Part shown: piece after piece, positions 43,030 through 55,458 of the stretch
How the letters are laid out: each line of letters opens with the position of its first letter
How positions within the stretch are numbered: position 1 is the first letter of the stretch
DNA from: Leisingera daeponensis
GTDB lineage: Bacteria; Pseudomonadota; Alphaproteobacteria; Rhodobacterales; Rhodobacteraceae
DNA: 64,000 nucleotides
Assembly (NCBI RefSeq): GCF_019801465.1
Contig: NZ_JAHVJA010000013.1
Span: 55,661-119,660, forward strand
Direction: 5' to 3'
Program-made: the position numbers and the translations under genes
The notes under the pieces: generated by a model
What the model saw: the letters and a program-made list of their open reading frames with translations, nothing else
Told to the model about the DNA's origin: nothing
The model's database searches: none

Positions 43030-44165
43030 GCTGCACTCTCCATTTCCCGGGCGAGGTCTTCGAACATCCGGGTGATAACCCCTGCCCCCGTGTTCAGCGT
43101 GATCGACAGCCGCAGCCGCGAGGTGCCGCGGGGCACCGTCGGCGGGCGGATGCCGCGAATGTCATAGCCGCGGGTTTGCATGGCGGAAGCCAGCGACATG
43201 GTGCGCTTGTCATCGCCAATCACCACCGGCAGGATCTGGCTCTGGAACCCGTCCAGCCCGCACAGGCGCTTGGCTTCGCCTTGGGCGTGGGTAATCCCCT
43301 GCCACGCCTGTTCGCGGCGGCCTGGGTTCTGTTGCAGCTCCTGCAAGGCAGCCCGCACCAGTGCCGCGTTCAGCGGCGACGGGGCAGTCGCAAAGATAAA
43401 CCCGCGCGCCTTGTTGATCAGCGTCTCGATCAGCACCCGCTGGCCGCAAATCAGAGCGCCGGAGGCACCCAAAGCCTTGCCGCAGGTGTGCAGGGACAGG
43501 ACATTCGAACGGTGGGCAATTTCATGCGCCAGCCCGCGGCCCAGATCGCCGAACACACCCGTCGAATGCGCTTCATCCACCACCAGCACGGCGCCCTCGG
43601 CATCGGCCAGCGCCATCAGCGCGTCCAGAGGGGCGAGATCGCCGTCCATGGAATAGACCGCCTCAACCGCGATCCAGACCTGACCCTGACCGCCGTCAGT
43701 ACGCCAGGCCTTCAGCACCCGTGCGGCGTCCTCCGCATCGCTGTGGGCGAAGCTGAGCGTCTCTGCCCGGCCCAACCGCATCCCGTCATGGGTACTGGCA
43801 TGGATCAGCGCGTCATACAGCACCAGATCGCCCTGCTGCGGGAGGGTGGAGAAAATCGCCTGATTGGCGTTGAACCCGCCGCCCATGAACAGCGCAGCCT
43901 CGGTGCCGAAAAACTCCGCAGCCTCGGCCTCCAGCAGCTGATGTTCTGCATCATTGCCGCGCAGCAGGCGCGAACCGCCTGCCCCCACCGGCACCCCGCG
44001 CGCCAGCGCATCTGCGGCAGCGGTGCGCAGCACATCACTGCCCGCCAGCCCAAGGTAGTCGTTGGAGGCAAAGTCATGCCCGTCCCGCGGCATCAATTGC
44101 CGGTAACGCCCGCGCGTGCGCAGCGCTTCCAGCGATTTCTCATGCCTCGGGAAGGCGCCCGCCAT
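43026..44165 (-). CDS. bioF: 8-amino-7-oxononanoate synthase
   Basis: PLP enzyme condensing pimeloyl-ACP (or CoA) with alanine to KAPA. The 379-residue alpha-oxoamine synthase shows FASNDYLGLAGSDVLRTAAA, GAGGSRLLRGNDAEHQLLEA, VAVEAVYSMDGDLAPLDALM, VVDEAHSTGVFGDLGRGL and a PLP-lysine region LSLHTCGKALGASGALICGQ. It overlaps bioB by 1 nt and bioD by 4 nt. Confidence 0.96.
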   Translation of the reverse strand: MAGAFPRHEKSLEALRTRGRYRQLMPRDGHDFASNDYLGLAGSDVLRTAAADALARGVPVGAGGSRLLRGNDAEHQLLEAEAAEFFGTEAALFMGGGFNANQAIFSTLPQQGDLVLYDALIHASTHDGMRLGRAETLSFAHSDAEDAARVLKAWRTDGGQGQVWIAVEAVYSMDGDLAPLDALMALADAEGAVLVVDEAHSTGVFGDLGRGLAHEIAHRSNVLSLHTCGKALGASGALICGQRVLIETLINKARGFIFATAPSPLNAALVRAALQELQQNPGRREQAWQGITHAQGEAKRLCGLDGFQSQILPVVIGDDKRTMSLASAMQTRGYDIRGIRPPTVPRGTSRLRLSITLNTGAGVITRMFEDLAREMESAA

Positions 44166-45142
44166 CAGCGGCTGCCGTCGCAGCCCGCGGCCATGGCGGT
44201 GATGCCCAGACGGTCAAACAGCTGCTGGTCCTTGTCCTCTTCGGGGTTATCCGCGGTCAGCAGCGTGTCGCCCACAAAGATCGAGTTGGCACCGGCAAAG
44301 AAGCACATCGCCTGCATCTCGTCCGACATGTCGGTGCGGCCTGCGGACAGGCGCACGTGGGATTTCGGCATCAGGATGCGGGCCAGCGCCACCGAGCGGA
44401 CGAATTCGATCGGGTCCAGCTTCTCAACATTGGCCAGCGGCGTGTCAGCGATCGGGATCAGCATGTTCACAGGCACCGAATCCGGGTGCACCTCCAGCGT
44501 TGCCAGTGCCAGCATCATGTCGATGCGGTCCAGCTGCTGCTCGCCCATGCCAACGATGCCGCCGGAGCAGACCTTGATGCCCGCCTCGCGCACCCGGTTC
44601 AGCGTGTCGATCCGGTCGGCAAAGGTGCGGGTGGTGATGATTTCGGAGTAGTAACGCTCCGAGGTGTCGATGTTGTGGTTATAGTAGTCCAGGCCGGCAT
44701 CGCGCAGGCGGAACACCTGTTCCTCGTCCAGCATGCCGAGCGTCATGCAGGTTTCCATGCCCAGGTCCTTCACGCCCTGCACCATCGCCTCCAGCGCCGC
44801 CATGTCGCGGTCCTTGGGCGAGCGCCAGGCGGCCCCCATGCAATAGCGCGTCGCGCCGCCTTCCTTGGCTTTCTTGGCCTCGGCGATCACCCGCTGCACC
44901 TCGATCAGCTTGGACGCCGACAGCTGCGCGCCGTTGCGCGCCGACTGGGAGCAATAGGCGCAATCCTCGGCGCAGCCGCCGGTCTTGATGCTGAGAAGCT
45001 TGGATTTCTGCACCTGGTTGGGGTCGAAATACTGCCGGTGCACGGTGTGCGCCTGGAACAGCAAGTCCATGAAAGGTTTGTTGTAAATCGCTTCCGCTTC
45101 CTCGCGGGTCCAGTCGGTGCGGATGGGTGCAGCGTCCAGCAT
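44165..45142 (-). CDS. bioB: Biotin synthase
   Basis: Radical-SAM enzyme inserting sulfur into dethiobiotin. The 325-residue protein has the radical-SAM cluster motif [17 protein letters not shown] (CxxxCxxC), MLTLGMLD-like sequence in [50 protein letters not shown] and [20 protein letters not shown]. It is the first gene of the biotin operon, 54 nt downstream of a BioR box. An oxygen-sensitive [2Fe-2S] sacrificial cluster is expected from the family. Confidence 0.97.
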   Translation of the reverse strand: MLDAAPIRTDWTREEAEAIYNKPFMDLLFQAHTVHRQYFDPNQVQKSKLLSIKTGGCAEDCAYCSQSARNGAQLSASKLIEVQRVIAEAKKAKEGGATRYCMGAAWRSPKDRDMAALEAMVQGVKDLGMETCMTLGMLDEEQVFRLRDAGLDYYNHNIDTSERYYSEIITTRTFADRIDTLNRVREAGIKVCSGGIVGMGEQQLDRIDMMLALATLEVHPDSVPVNMLIPIADTPLANVEKLDPIEFVRSVALARILMPKSHVRLSAGRTDMSDEMQAMCFFAGANSIFVGDTLLTADNPEEDKDQQLFDRLGITAMAAGCDGSR

Positions 45143-45195
45143 GCTGTCTCCTGTTCTCTATACCTGTTGGCCATGCGCGGATGGCGTTGCGGGTT

Positions 45196-45225
45196 TTTAT
45201 AGATAATTCCCCCGCCTCGGATCAA
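45196..45225 (-). promoter_or_regulatory. BioR operator overlapping the bio operon promoter
   Basis: The palindrome TTATAGATAA (45197-45206; TTATCTATAA on the bioB strand) matches the BioR consensus TTATMKATAA known from alphaproteobacteria. On the minus strand TTGATC (45225-45220) and TATAAA (45201-45196), 18 bp apart, form a promoter whose -10 lies inside the operator, so BioR binding should block transcription when biotin (biotinyl-AMP) is abundant. No bioR gene is seen in the window. Confidence 0.85.
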
Positions 45226-45324
45226 GCACCAAAGCTGCAATGCAGCGTTTTGCCTCGGACCGGCTGCCATAAGTCCAGTAGGCACCTGTTTCTGATGCCA
45301 AAAAATAATCTACAAAGATTCCGG

Positions 45325-45353
45325 TTGACGCGGGCCCCGTGCCTCCCCTAGCC
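45325..45353 (+). promoter_or_regulatory. Predicted promoter of the thi operon
   Basis: TTGACG (45325-45330) is a good -35 box; 17 bp further lies CTAGCC (45348-45353), a weak -10 box. Initiation near 45360 would place the transcript start at the beginning of the TPP riboswitch, which is the usual arrangement. Confidence 0.45.
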
Positions 45354-45357
45354 CTAT

Positions 45358-45472
45358 TGGCACGCAGGGGAGTCCCGCCAAGGGGACTGAGAGGCGTTTA
45401 GGTGCGGGGCAACCCAAGCCGGCGGCGCGACCCTTTGAACCTGACCCAGTTGATACTGGCGTAGGAAGCTAG
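45358..45472 (+). promoter_or_regulatory. TPP riboswitch (THI element)
   Basis: The conserved parts are all present in order: GGGGAGTCCCG, GGGGACTGAGAGG (CTGAGA core), GACCCTTTGAACCTGACCCA and GTTGATACTGGCGTAGGAAGC. The region from here to thiC (45473-45603) contains further complementary GC-rich segments around GTACATCCCCC and GGGGCCCGTAC that could form the switching hairpin. It should lower expression of the thi operon when thiamine pyrophosphate binds. Confidence 0.95.
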
Positions 45473-45585
45473 GTTTGCACCGCTACGGGACCTGTACATC
45501 CCCCAGCCGTGCAGAACTGAACAAGGGGCCCGTACAGCCTCTGTTTCCCGAGCCAAACCTCATCTGGTGTCTTTTCCGAGTTTAG

Positions 45586-48395
<2,810 letters not shown>

Positions 48396-48562
48396 GGTCG
48401 CGGCAACTGACCTCCAGTCCGCCCTGCAGGAGCTTGGCTTTGCCGGCTCCTCGGTTGCGACCGCACTGAACGGCTCTTTTGTGTCGCGCAGCCAGCGGGC
48501 GGAAGTGCCGTTGGCTGAGGGCGACCGGCTGGAAGTGCTTGCCCCGATGCAAGGAGGCTGAG

Positions 48563-49330
48563 ATGCATTTCTACGGAACAGAAATCAAGTCGCGGCTGCT
48601 GTTGGGCACTGCGCAATATCCCTCTCCAGCCATTCTAGCCGAGGCAGTGCAGGCCAGCGGGACGGAAATCATCACCGTCAGCTTGCGCAGGGAAACCGCA
48701 GATGGCTCGGGTGCCGGGTTTTGGGGCAGCTTGCAGGATACCGGCTGCCGTATCCTGCCCAATACAGCGGGCTGCCATACAGTTCAGGAAGCTGTCACCA
48801 CCGCCCGTATGGCACGGGAGCTGTTCGGCACACCCTGGATCAAGCTGGAGGTGATCGGCCATTCCGACACGTTGCAGCCGGATGTGTTCGGTCTGGTTGA
48901 GGCGGCGCGCATTCTCAGCGGCGAGGGCTTCCAAGTCTTTCCCTACACCACCGACGATCTGGTTGTCGGGGAAAAGCTGCTGGACGCGGGCTGCGAGGTG
49001 CTGATGCCATGGGGGGCGCCGATCGGCTCAGGCCAGGGTCTGCGCAATCCGGATGCCTTGCGGGCAATGAGAGCGCATTTTCCGGAGGTGCCGCTGATTG
49101 TCGATGCCGGGATAGGCCGGCCCTCGGATGCGGCCCAGGCGATGGAGCTGGGCATGGACGCGGTGCTGCTTAACACCGCTGTGGCCAAGGCCGGCGACCC
49201 TGCGGGGATGGCCCGCGCGATGGCACAGGCGGTCGAGGCCGGGCGTCTCGGCTATAAGGCCGATCCAATGGAGCGTCGCGACATGGCGGTGCCTTCGACC
49301 CCGGTTCTCGGCATGGCGGAGTTTGCATGA
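48563..49330 (+). CDS. thiG: Thiazole synthase ThiG
   Basis: TIM barrel that combines DXP, ThiS thiocarboxylate and dehydroglycine. The 255-residue protein shows [56 protein letters not shown] with the Schiff-base lysine, [20 protein letters not shown] and [20 protein letters not shown]. The AAGGAGG site 7 nt upstream selects ATG 48563. Confidence 0.96.
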   Translation: MHFYGTEIKSRLLLGTAQYPSPAILAEAVQASGTEIITVSLRRETADGSGAGFWGSLQDTGCRILPNTAGCHTVQEAVTTARMARELFGTPWIKLEVIGHSDTLQPDVFGLVEAARILSGEGFQVFPYTTDDLVVGEKLLDAGCEVLMPWGAPIGSGQGLRNPDALRAMRAHFPEVPLIVDAGIGRPSDAAQAMELGMDAVLLNTAVAKAGDPAGMARAMAQAVEAGRLGYKADPMERRDMAVPSTPVLGMAEFA

Positions 49331-49935
49331 TGGAACGTTTTTACCTGATCGTCAGTCATGTGGGTCGGCTGGAACTGCTGGTGCCGCACGGGGCCCGGCT
49401 GGTGCAGCTGCGCATCAAGGACGAGCCGGAAGCAGAAGTCCGCCGCCAGATTGCCCGCGCCCGCGACTTCTGCGCAGTGCATGACGCGCAGCTGGTGGTA
49501 AATGACTACTGGCAAGTGGCCCTGGACCTGAACTGCAGCTTCGTCCACCTGGGGCAGGAGGACATGGACACAGCAGATTTTGCCGCATTGCGCCGCAAGG
49601 GAGTGCGGTTCGGCCTGTCCACTCATGACGAGGATGAACTCGAGCGAGCGCTATCATTCGGACCGGAGTATGTGGCCTTGGGACCGGTCTATCCAACATT
49701 GCTGAAGAAGATGAAATGGGAGCCTCAGGGATTGGAGCGGGTGACGCGCTGGAAGCAGATGGCGGGAAAAACGCCGCTGGTTGCCATCGGCGGGCTGACA
49801 CCGGAGCGGCTGCCGGGGATCTTTGCCGCGGGCGCCGACAGCGCGGCTGTGGTGACGGACATCCAGCTGGCGGAGGATCCCGAGGCCCGCACCCGTGAGT
49901 GGGTTCAGGCGTGCCGGGTCAGGGAAGAGGCATGA
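49327..49935 (+). CDS. thiE: Thiamine phosphate synthase ThiE
   Basis: Joins HMP-PP and thiazole phosphate. A 202-residue barrel with [81 protein letters not shown] and [20 protein letters not shown]. The N-terminus reads [16 protein letters not shown], shorter than in many ThiE proteins. It overlaps thiG by 4 nt; a second ATG follows directly. Confidence 0.92.
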   Translation: MMERFYLIVSHVGRLELLVPHGARLVQLRIKDEPEAEVRRQIARARDFCAVHDAQLVVNDYWQVALDLNCSFVHLGQEDMDTADFAALRRKGVRFGLSTHDEDELERALSFGPEYVALGPVYPTLLKKMKWEPQGLERVTRWKQMAGKTPLVAIGGLTPERLPGIFAAGADSAAVVTDIQLAEDPEARTREWVQACRVREEA

Positions 49936-50900
49936 GCCGCTATGCGCGCCAGATGATCCTGCCGGAAGTGGGTGCGGAAGGGCAGGACCTGCTCGCCCGC
50001 GCCCATGTGCTGGTGGTTGGCGCCGGGGGGCTCGGCTGTCCGGTGCTGCAATACCTGGGCGGCGCCGGTATCGGCCGGATCACGGTGATGGACGGTGACG
50101 TGGTGGAGGAGAGCAACCTGCACCGGCAGGTGCTTTACACTGTGGCGGACATTGGACACTCCAAGGCGGAGGCGGCCCGGCAGCACCTGCTGGCGGCCAA
50201 TCCGGGTTTGCAGGTGACGGCACGGGTTCTGCGCCTTGATGCAGCCAACGCGGAGCGGATGGTGGCGGAAGCCGATCTGGTGGTGGATGCGGCAGACAGT
50301 TTTGCGGTGTCCTATATCCTCTCGGATGAATGCCTGCGGCAGGGCAAGACGCTGATTTCCGCCTCGGCGCTGGGGCAGTCCGGCTATGCCGGCGGTTTCT
50401 GCGGCGGCGCGCCGTCGCTGCGCGCCGTTTTCCCGGACCTGCCTGCCCAGGCAGCGACCTGTGCAACCGCCGGGGTGATGGGGCCGCTGGTGGGCATGAT
50501 CGGTGCCCTGCAGGCGCAACTGGCGCTGAAGGCGCTGCTGGGGCATCAGCCCTCCCCGCTGGGGCAGCTGTTTGTCTTGCGGCTGGAGGAACTGCAGGTG
50601 AGCTCCTTCCGCTTTGACGGGGCGGAAGAACCTGAGGACGCCCTGCCCTTCATCGCGGCCTCGCACATTTCGGACCGGGACACCGTAATTGAGTTGCGCG
50701 ACGCGGATGAGGCGCCGCAACCGGCGATGCCACAGGCGCGGCGGATGTCCCGCACCGATCTGCCAGCCGCAAAGCTGCCGCGTGACACACGGATCGTGCT
50801 GTGCTGCCGCAGCGGGCTGCGCGCCTGGGGCGCGGCGCAGGATCTTCGGCAGGCGGGGTTTGGAGATCTGGCCCTGCTGGCGGCGGGAGATGGCAGGTGA
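49932..50900 (+). CDS. thiF: ThiS adenylyltransferase ThiF with C-terminal rhodanese-like domain
   Basis: E1-like enzyme that activates ThiS. Residues 1 to about 240 are the adenylation domain: RYARQMILPEVGAEGQDLLA, VLVVGAGGLGCPVLQYLGGA, DGDVVEESNLHRQVLYTVAD and DAADSFAVSYILSDECLRQG. The sulfur-transfer Cys is probably in QAATCATAGVMGPLVG. Residues about 250-322 are a short rhodanese-like domain with the CRSGLR loop (IVLCCRSGLRAWGAAQDLRQ). The CxxC zinc pairs of MoeB-type homologues are not seen. The fusion may deliver sulfur directly. It overlaps thiE by 4 nt. Confidence 0.92.
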   Translation: MSRYARQMILPEVGAEGQDLLARAHVLVVGAGGLGCPVLQYLGGAGIGRITVMDGDVVEESNLHRQVLYTVADIGHSKAEAARQHLLAANPGLQVTARVLRLDAANAERMVAEADLVVDAADSFAVSYILSDECLRQGKTLISASALGQSGYAGGFCGGAPSLRAVFPDLPAQAATCATAGVMGPLVGMIGALQAQLALKALLGHQPSPLGQLFVLRLEELQVSSFRFDGAEEPEDALPFIAASHISDRDTVIELRDADEAPQPAMPQARRMSRTDLPAAKLPRDTRIVLCCRSGLRAWGAAQDLRQAGFGDLALLAAGDGR

Positions 50901-51601
50901 CGGTCATTCTGGCCATTGGCGGCACCGACAGCAGCGGCGGTGCGGGGCTGACGCGGGACACGGTGATGGCAGCGGAACTGGGCGCCACCCTGCGCCCTGT
51001 GGTGACAGCCGTCACCGTGCAGACAGATGAGGCGGTTCTGGCTGTCCACCCCAGCCCGCCCGAGGCTGTTGCTGATCAGGCGCGCGCTGCCCTGGCAACG
51101 CCGCCGGCGCCGCGCGCGGTGAAGATCGGCATGCTTGGCTCTGCCGCCGCGGCAGAGGCTGTTGAGACCGCCCTGCCCGCCAGCCTCCCGTTTGTGCTGG
51201 ATCCGGTGCTGAAGGCGACCTCCGGCGGAACGCTGATGGCCGCCGGCGGGTTTGGCGCCCTGCTGCGCCGTGCGGCGCTGATCACGCCGAACCTGGCAGA
51301 ACTGGAAGTCCTGTCCAGCGCGGGCGGCCCGGTCGAGGCGCAAGCGGCGGCGCTGCTGACCCACGGCGTGCAAGCTGTACTGGTCAAGGGCGGGCACGGC
51401 ACCGGCCCCTGGAGCACCGACCTTCTGTTCACAGCGGATGGCGCGGTCACGCCCTTTTCCGCGCCGCGGCTGGCAGTCTCCAAACGCGGCACGGGATGCA
51501 GCCTGGCCACGGCTATTGCCTGCCAGCTGGCCAAGGGGGCTTCGCTGGCGGAGGCCTGCCGCCACGGCAAAGACGCGGTGCATCGCTGGCTGCGCCGCTG
51601 A
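50897..51601 (+). CDS. thiD: Hydroxymethylpyrimidine/phosphomethylpyrimidine kinase ThiD
   Basis: Ribokinase-fold kinase making HMP-PP. The 234-residue protein begins at GTG 50897 (TVILAIGGTDSSGGAGLTRD), overlapping the thiF stop, and has KIGMLGSAAAAEAVE, FVLDPVLKATSGG, ITPNLAELEVLS, VLVKGGHGTGPWSTDLLF and the catalytic RGTGCSLATAIACQLAKG. Last gene of the thi operon. Confidence 0.94.
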   Translation: MTVILAIGGTDSSGGAGLTRDTVMAAELGATLRPVVTAVTVQTDEAVLAVHPSPPEAVADQARAALATPPAPRAVKIGMLGSAAAAEAVETALPASLPFVLDPVLKATSGGTLMAAGGFGALLRRAALITPNLAELEVLSSAGGPVEAQAAALLTHGVQAVLVKGGHGTGPWSTDLLFTADGAVTPFSAPRLAVSKRGTGCSLATAIACQLAKGASLAEACRHGKDAVHRWLRR

Positions 51602-51716
51602 CCGCGGCAAGGTCGCTAGCGAACGGTTTTCAGGCCGGTTTCAGGACTGAGTGAAGCGTTCAGTCTCCCTAGGGTCGCGGCAGCACTGCTGCCACATGGA
51701 CTCGGAGACCCGCCGC

Positions 51717-53075
51717 ATGACCGATATCACTGCGCTCAGCGCCGAGGAGATGGCTGCCAAGCTGCGCGCGCGTGAACTGAGCGCCCGCGAGGTGCTGGCA
51801 GCACATAGGACGCAAACCGAAGCGCAGGAAAGCACTGTGAACGCCTTTGTCACTCTGGACTGGGAGGCGGCAGAGGCACGCGCGGCAGAACTGGATGCGC
51901 TGGCCGCACGCGGCGAGTTTGCCGGCCCGCTGCACGGGTTGCCGGTTGCCATCAAGGATTGCTTTGAAACCAAGGGACTGCGCACCACTTGGGGCTCAAA
52001 GAGCTTTGAGACCCATGTGCCGGACTATGATGCGTTGCATGTAGTGCGGCTGCGTGCTGCGGGCGCGGTGATCACCGGCAAGACAAACACGCCAGAATTC
52101 ACCCTGTCCGGCCAGACAAGCAATCTGGTGGCCGGGACCACCCGCAACCCGCTGAACCCGGAAAAATCCGTAGCAGGCAGCTCCGGCGGCGCGGCGGCGG
52201 TGCTGGCCGCACACATGGCGGCGCTGGCCGATGGATCGGATCTGGGCGGCAGCACCCGCACACCTGCGGCCTGGTGCGGGGTTGTGGGGATGCGCCCGAC
52301 CTCCGGGCTGATCCCCTATGGCCCCAACCCGTCGCCCTTCGACGGGCTGTCGGTGCCGGGACCGATGGCACGGAACGTTCGGGACTTGGTGCTAATGCTG
52401 GAGGTGATGCAGGGCAACGCGGCCTGCCAGCCGCTAGGGTACTGGCAGGAGCTGCCGCGGCTGGCGGACCTGGAAGAGGCCCCGGCCCGGCGCACAGGCC
52501 GGGCGGCGCTGTCACTGACGCCGTTTGGTGCAAGCGTGGAGCCGTCGGTGCAAGCGGCGGTTGCCCCGATTGAAAGGCTTTGCCGCGAGATGGGCTGGCA
52601 GGTGGCGGAGGACGCCCCGTCCCTGGAGCCGCTCATGGCGCATGGCGACATCATCCGGGGCCAATGCGCGCTGCAGCTGCGCGCGGCGCTGGCGCCGGAC
52701 ATGGCGCTGGCAGGCGAAAGCTACCGCACCGCCTGCGCCCAGGCCGAGGGGCGCGGCCTGGCGGAGCTGATCGCCTATCAGACTACCCGCGCCAAGGTAT
52801 GGGCTGATGTCTGCACCTTCTTTGAGCGCTATGACTTTGCGCTTTGGCCCACCGCGACGGGGATGCCGTTTTCCGCTGACCTGCGCGACGGGGAGATCAC
52901 CGAGGACTGGCGCACGGTCACCCTGACCCCGCCCATGGAGCTGCCCTCAATCTCGATCCCCTTCGGTCTGTCGGCTGACGGGATGCCGGTTGGGCTGCAC
53001 ATCACCGGACCAAGAGGGTCGGACGCACTGCTTCTGCAATTTGCCCGCAGTATCGAGCGGGCAATCCAGGGCTGA
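51717..53075 (+). CDS. Amidase (amidase signature family)
   Basis: A 452-residue hydrolase with the Ser-cisSer-Lys triad. The lysine is in HGLPVAIKDCFETKGL and the serines in VAGSSGGAAAVLAAHMAALA with DGSDLGGSTRTPAAWCGVVG. ATG 51717 begins MTDITALSAEEMAAKLRARE, the usual family start. The closing GLSADGMPVGLHITGPRGSD is also typical. Not GatA by context (no gatB or gatC). The substrate is unknown. It is convergent with the next gene, 6 bp apart. Confidence 0.92.
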   Translation: MTDITALSAEEMAAKLRARELSAREVLAAHRTQTEAQESTVNAFVTLDWEAAEARAAELDALAARGEFAGPLHGLPVAIKDCFETKGLRTTWGSKSFETHVPDYDALHVVRLRAAGAVITGKTNTPEFTLSGQTSNLVAGTTRNPLNPEKSVAGSSGGAAAVLAAHMAALADGSDLGGSTRTPAAWCGVVGMRPTSGLIPYGPNPSPFDGLSVPGPMARNVRDLVLMLEVMQGNAACQPLGYWQELPRLADLEEAPARRTGRAALSLTPFGASVEPSVQAAVAPIERLCREMGWQVAEDAPSLEPLMAHGDIIRGQCALQLRAALAPDMALAGESYRTACAQAEGRGLAELIAYQTTRAKVWADVCTFFERYDFALWPTATGMPFSADLRDGEITEDWRTVTLTPPMELPSISIPFGLSADGMPVGLHITGPRGSDALLLQFARSIERAIQG

Positions 53076-53081
53076 CCCGCT

Positions 53082-54071
53082 TCAGCGCATCCAGAAGCCT
53101 TCGGACTTGATCCTGTTGCGGATCGCCTGCTCGCGCCGGGGCAGGTTTTCGCGGTCAAACAGCGCCCGCACTTTCTCGCCGCGCCCCTGGTAGACCATGC
53201 GCTTGATCGGCTCGTAGCCCTTCAGCACCTTCTTGATCCGGTTCGGCGCGGCGGCCTCGTGCAGCACCTCCACCACGCGGTCGCTTTCGCGCGCATAAAG
53301 CAGCGGGAACAACCGGTAGTGGCAGCTGGTTTCGCCGTCCAAAAAGCCTGCGGGAAGCGCATCGCGGCCGCCGCCGAAAGAGTGGATCACCAAGGGCAGC
53401 ATGATCTGGTCCAGCCAGGGTTCCAAGCTCTGGCCCGCCAGCTCAAGCGGCGGATCGTCCCTGACCGACTGTGCATAGACCAGGAACCGCTTGCCGAAGG
53501 CCCGCGGACAGGCGCCGTAGAAGAAGCCTGCATTGAAGTACAGGTAGCGCTTCCAGAACTCATCCGGCTGGCTGAGGTCGAGGCTGGACAGGTAGTCGAG
53601 GCCGAAGCGGGTATAGAGCGACTGCCAGATGCCCGCATAGCCGGGCCCGTAGAGCGTAGGCTTGGGCCAGGTTCCCTCGACCCGCAGCGAGGCCGAGGGG
53701 CGGGAGAAATCAAACGGCACCTCTGCCAGCTCGCCAGTGATCAGCGTGTCGGTGTCGAAGAACACAAACGGCTCGCCCTCGGGCAGCACCTGCAGCGCCT
53801 CGATCTTGTTGCCATAGGGGTATGCGGCGCCGAACACCTTGCTTTCAAACGGCAGGATCTCTGCGCCCTGATCCGCCAGCGCCTGCAGGACGTCCTGATC
53901 GCGGATTCCGGGGTCCTTGTCCCACAGCGGGCCCGGCTGAGGCACCGCCACAAACAGGCGCCCGGCAAATCCCGGGGAACAATGGCGCAATGAGGCGGCA
54001 AACAGCAGCGCCTCATACTGCAACCGGCCCGCCTGGCCGACGATCATCACGTTGAAGGGGGCATTTGCCAT
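53082..54071 (-). CDS. Putative glycosyltransferase-like protein (GT-A type fold)
   Basis: A 329-residue cytosolic protein. The N-terminal half has a Rossmann-like start (FNVMIVGQAGRLQYEALLFA), then YPYGNKIEALQVLPEGEPFV and FFDTDTLITGEL, whose DxD resembles the metal-binding site of nucleotide-sugar transferases. Later YLYFNAGFFYGACPRAFGKR is also reminiscent of that fold. The C-terminal part is basic (GRGEKVRALFDRENLPRREQ). No sugar genes are nearby, so function and substrate are open. Confidence 0.65.
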   Translation of the reverse strand: MANAPFNVMIVGQAGRLQYEALLFAASLRHCSPGFAGRLFVAVPQPGPLWDKDPGIRDQDVLQALADQGAEILPFESKVFGAAYPYGNKIEALQVLPEGEPFVFFDTDTLITGELAEVPFDFSRPSASLRVEGTWPKPTLYGPGYAGIWQSLYTRFGLDYLSSLDLSQPDEFWKRYLYFNAGFFYGACPRAFGKRFLVYAQSVRDDPPLELAGQSLEPWLDQIMLPLVIHSFGGGRDALPAGFLDGETSCHYRLFPLLYARESDRVVEVLHEAAAPNRIKKVLKGYEPIKRMVYQGRGEKVRALFDRENLPRREQAIRNRIKSEGFWMR

Positions 54072-54237
54072 CGTTTTCCCCGTTTTCCGCCGCTGCCGGG
54101 CGGTTAGGACTGCGCGTTAAGGCCGCGCAGAGAATTGTTTGTTAAGGTAGCTATAAGCCGGCAAGGAACCGCGCAACCTGCCAAAGGTAAAATCAGGCAG
54201 TCCTGTGACGCAAAGGCGCCGTAAGTGGAGTACGACG

Positions 54238-54741
54238 ATGATTGATGTGATCCTGGCCATTCTTGCGGCCTCCGCCCAGCCAGGGACAGAGAGAGGTGCC
54301 GCAGGCAGCACGGCCGCTGCGCCTGTCCCGGCAGCGGCGCAAACCGCCCTGGCGGCCGAACCGCAGGAAGCAACCGGCCGTTTCACCACCGCGCAGGAGG
54401 TCAAGCCGATCCTGGCGGCAACACAGGCCAACTGGATCCACGTTCGCGAGTTTGACGGCCAGGATCTGCTCTACGTGACCCACTTGTGGTCCTGGCGCTG
54501 CGGACTGGCCCAATTCAAGCTGGGGGTGAACGGCGAGGAGCCGGAGATCTGGCCGCTGCCGGATTGCCACTTGGAGGAAGGCTTTCCCAACATGATCAAG
54601 GAAGAAGACGGCCTGCCCTACCGCAGCTATCCGCTGGGCTCGATCCAGCAAATAGCTGTCGAGGTAACTTATGACGACCTGACGACAGAAAACCTGACCT
54701 TCAGCCGCAGTGGCCAGCCGCTGCAAAAGTCCGCAGATTAA
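54238..54741 (+). CDS. Conserved hypothetical exported protein
   Basis: A 167-residue protein. The first 40 residues (IDVILAILAASAQPGTERGA, then many Ala/Pro) may form a signal or low-complexity leader; the folded part begins near GRFTTAQEVKPILAATQANW. Notable are HLWSWRCGLAQFKLGVNGEE, DCHLEEGFPNMI and SIQQIAVEVTYDDLTTENLT; the two Cys could form a disulfide. GGAG lies before ATG 54238. I do not recognise a named family. Confidence 0.65.
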   Translation: MIDVILAILAASAQPGTERGAAGSTAAAPVPAAAQTALAAEPQEATGRFTTAQEVKPILAATQANWIHVREFDGQDLLYVTHLWSWRCGLAQFKLGVNGEEPEIWPLPDCHLEEGFPNMIKEEDGLPYRSYPLGSIQQIAVEVTYDDLTTENLTFSRSGQPLQKSAD

Positions 54742-55317
54742 GGCGCCGGGCGGGCGCCACGGCGAAACGAGGGGGACACCGGGTATCCGCGAAGGGGCTT
54801 CGAGCTCCTCTGCGCGGTTCCCGCTGATCGCCTCCATCAGTGCCGGGGCACCGCCAGGTGAAACACTCTCCTCCTCCAGCGTGTCTGCGCGAGAACTAAC
54901 CAAGAAACGCCGCATAGACACGGCGCCTGCTAGGCACCGTCATGACTGTGTGCGCGTCCAGTCAGGCGCTAGGTCCCGGCCGGCAGCATCGAAGACGCTA
55001 GCAGGTCCAGCCCGTCCGTCCGCGGCGCGGCGGATCCCGCCCCGGCCGGATCGAGCTGGCCTTGCCCCAAGGCGGTGGCAAGGCCTCACCACTCCAGAGG
55101 ATGATTAGCATCATCCGAACGTCCTGCCTCTGCCGCAACCTGCCTTCCATCTGCGGGTATCCGACCATGCCGCGGACGGACTGCCAGTCTCGTGTAAGCC
55201 GGTTCCCAAGTACGCTCCCCGGAGCGCACACTGATTTTCAGACGGTAAGTTCATTTGTTCAAAAGACCTCTTGCGACGGACCCGCGAAGAATGGTAAGCG
55301 CCTTTTCACAGCGAGGC
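54742..55317. other. Noncoding stretch before tRNA-Thr
   Basis: No frame here looks coding; the minus-strand frame covering 54193-54921 runs through the well-supported gene at 54238 and is rejected. A segment at 54863-54884 has CTCCTCCTCC in a small hairpin, only 4 bp. The last 60 bp hold the tRNA promoter. It is the last stretch before the island boundary. Confidence 0.4.
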
Positions 55318-55393
55318 GCCCCTATAGCTCAGCTGGTAGAGCAACTGATTTGTAATCAGTAGGTCCGCGGTTCGAGTCCGTGTGGGGGCACCA
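55318..55393 (+). tRNA. tRNA-Thr (anticodon TGT)
   Basis: Acceptor GCCCCTA / TGGGGGC, D-arm TAGCTCAGCTGGTAGAGC, anticodon loop TTTGTAA, T-arm GCGGTTCGAGTCCGTG, discriminator A and encoded CCA (55391-55393). A recombinase gene begins 65 bp downstream in the same direction, the classic arrangement of a tRNA used as an integration site. Confidence 0.96.
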
Positions 55394-55458
55394 CCAACTT
55401 TCCTAAGGCACTGTTCTGCATCAGCTTTTGCATATGGCAAGGCGAGGCGTAGAACAAA

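Noticed and set aside
54863..54884. A further CTCCTCCTCC loop that could be a fifth CcsR-type hairpin
   Set aside because: The stem is only ACAC/GTGT with a mismatch above it, there is no DUF1127 gene nearby, and the pyrimidine tract alone is not enough evidence.
54193..54921. A 242-codon open frame on the minus strand
   Set aside because: It covers the plus-strand gene at 54238, which has a better start and ribosome binding site; the minus frame looks like the antisense shadow usual in GC-rich DNA.
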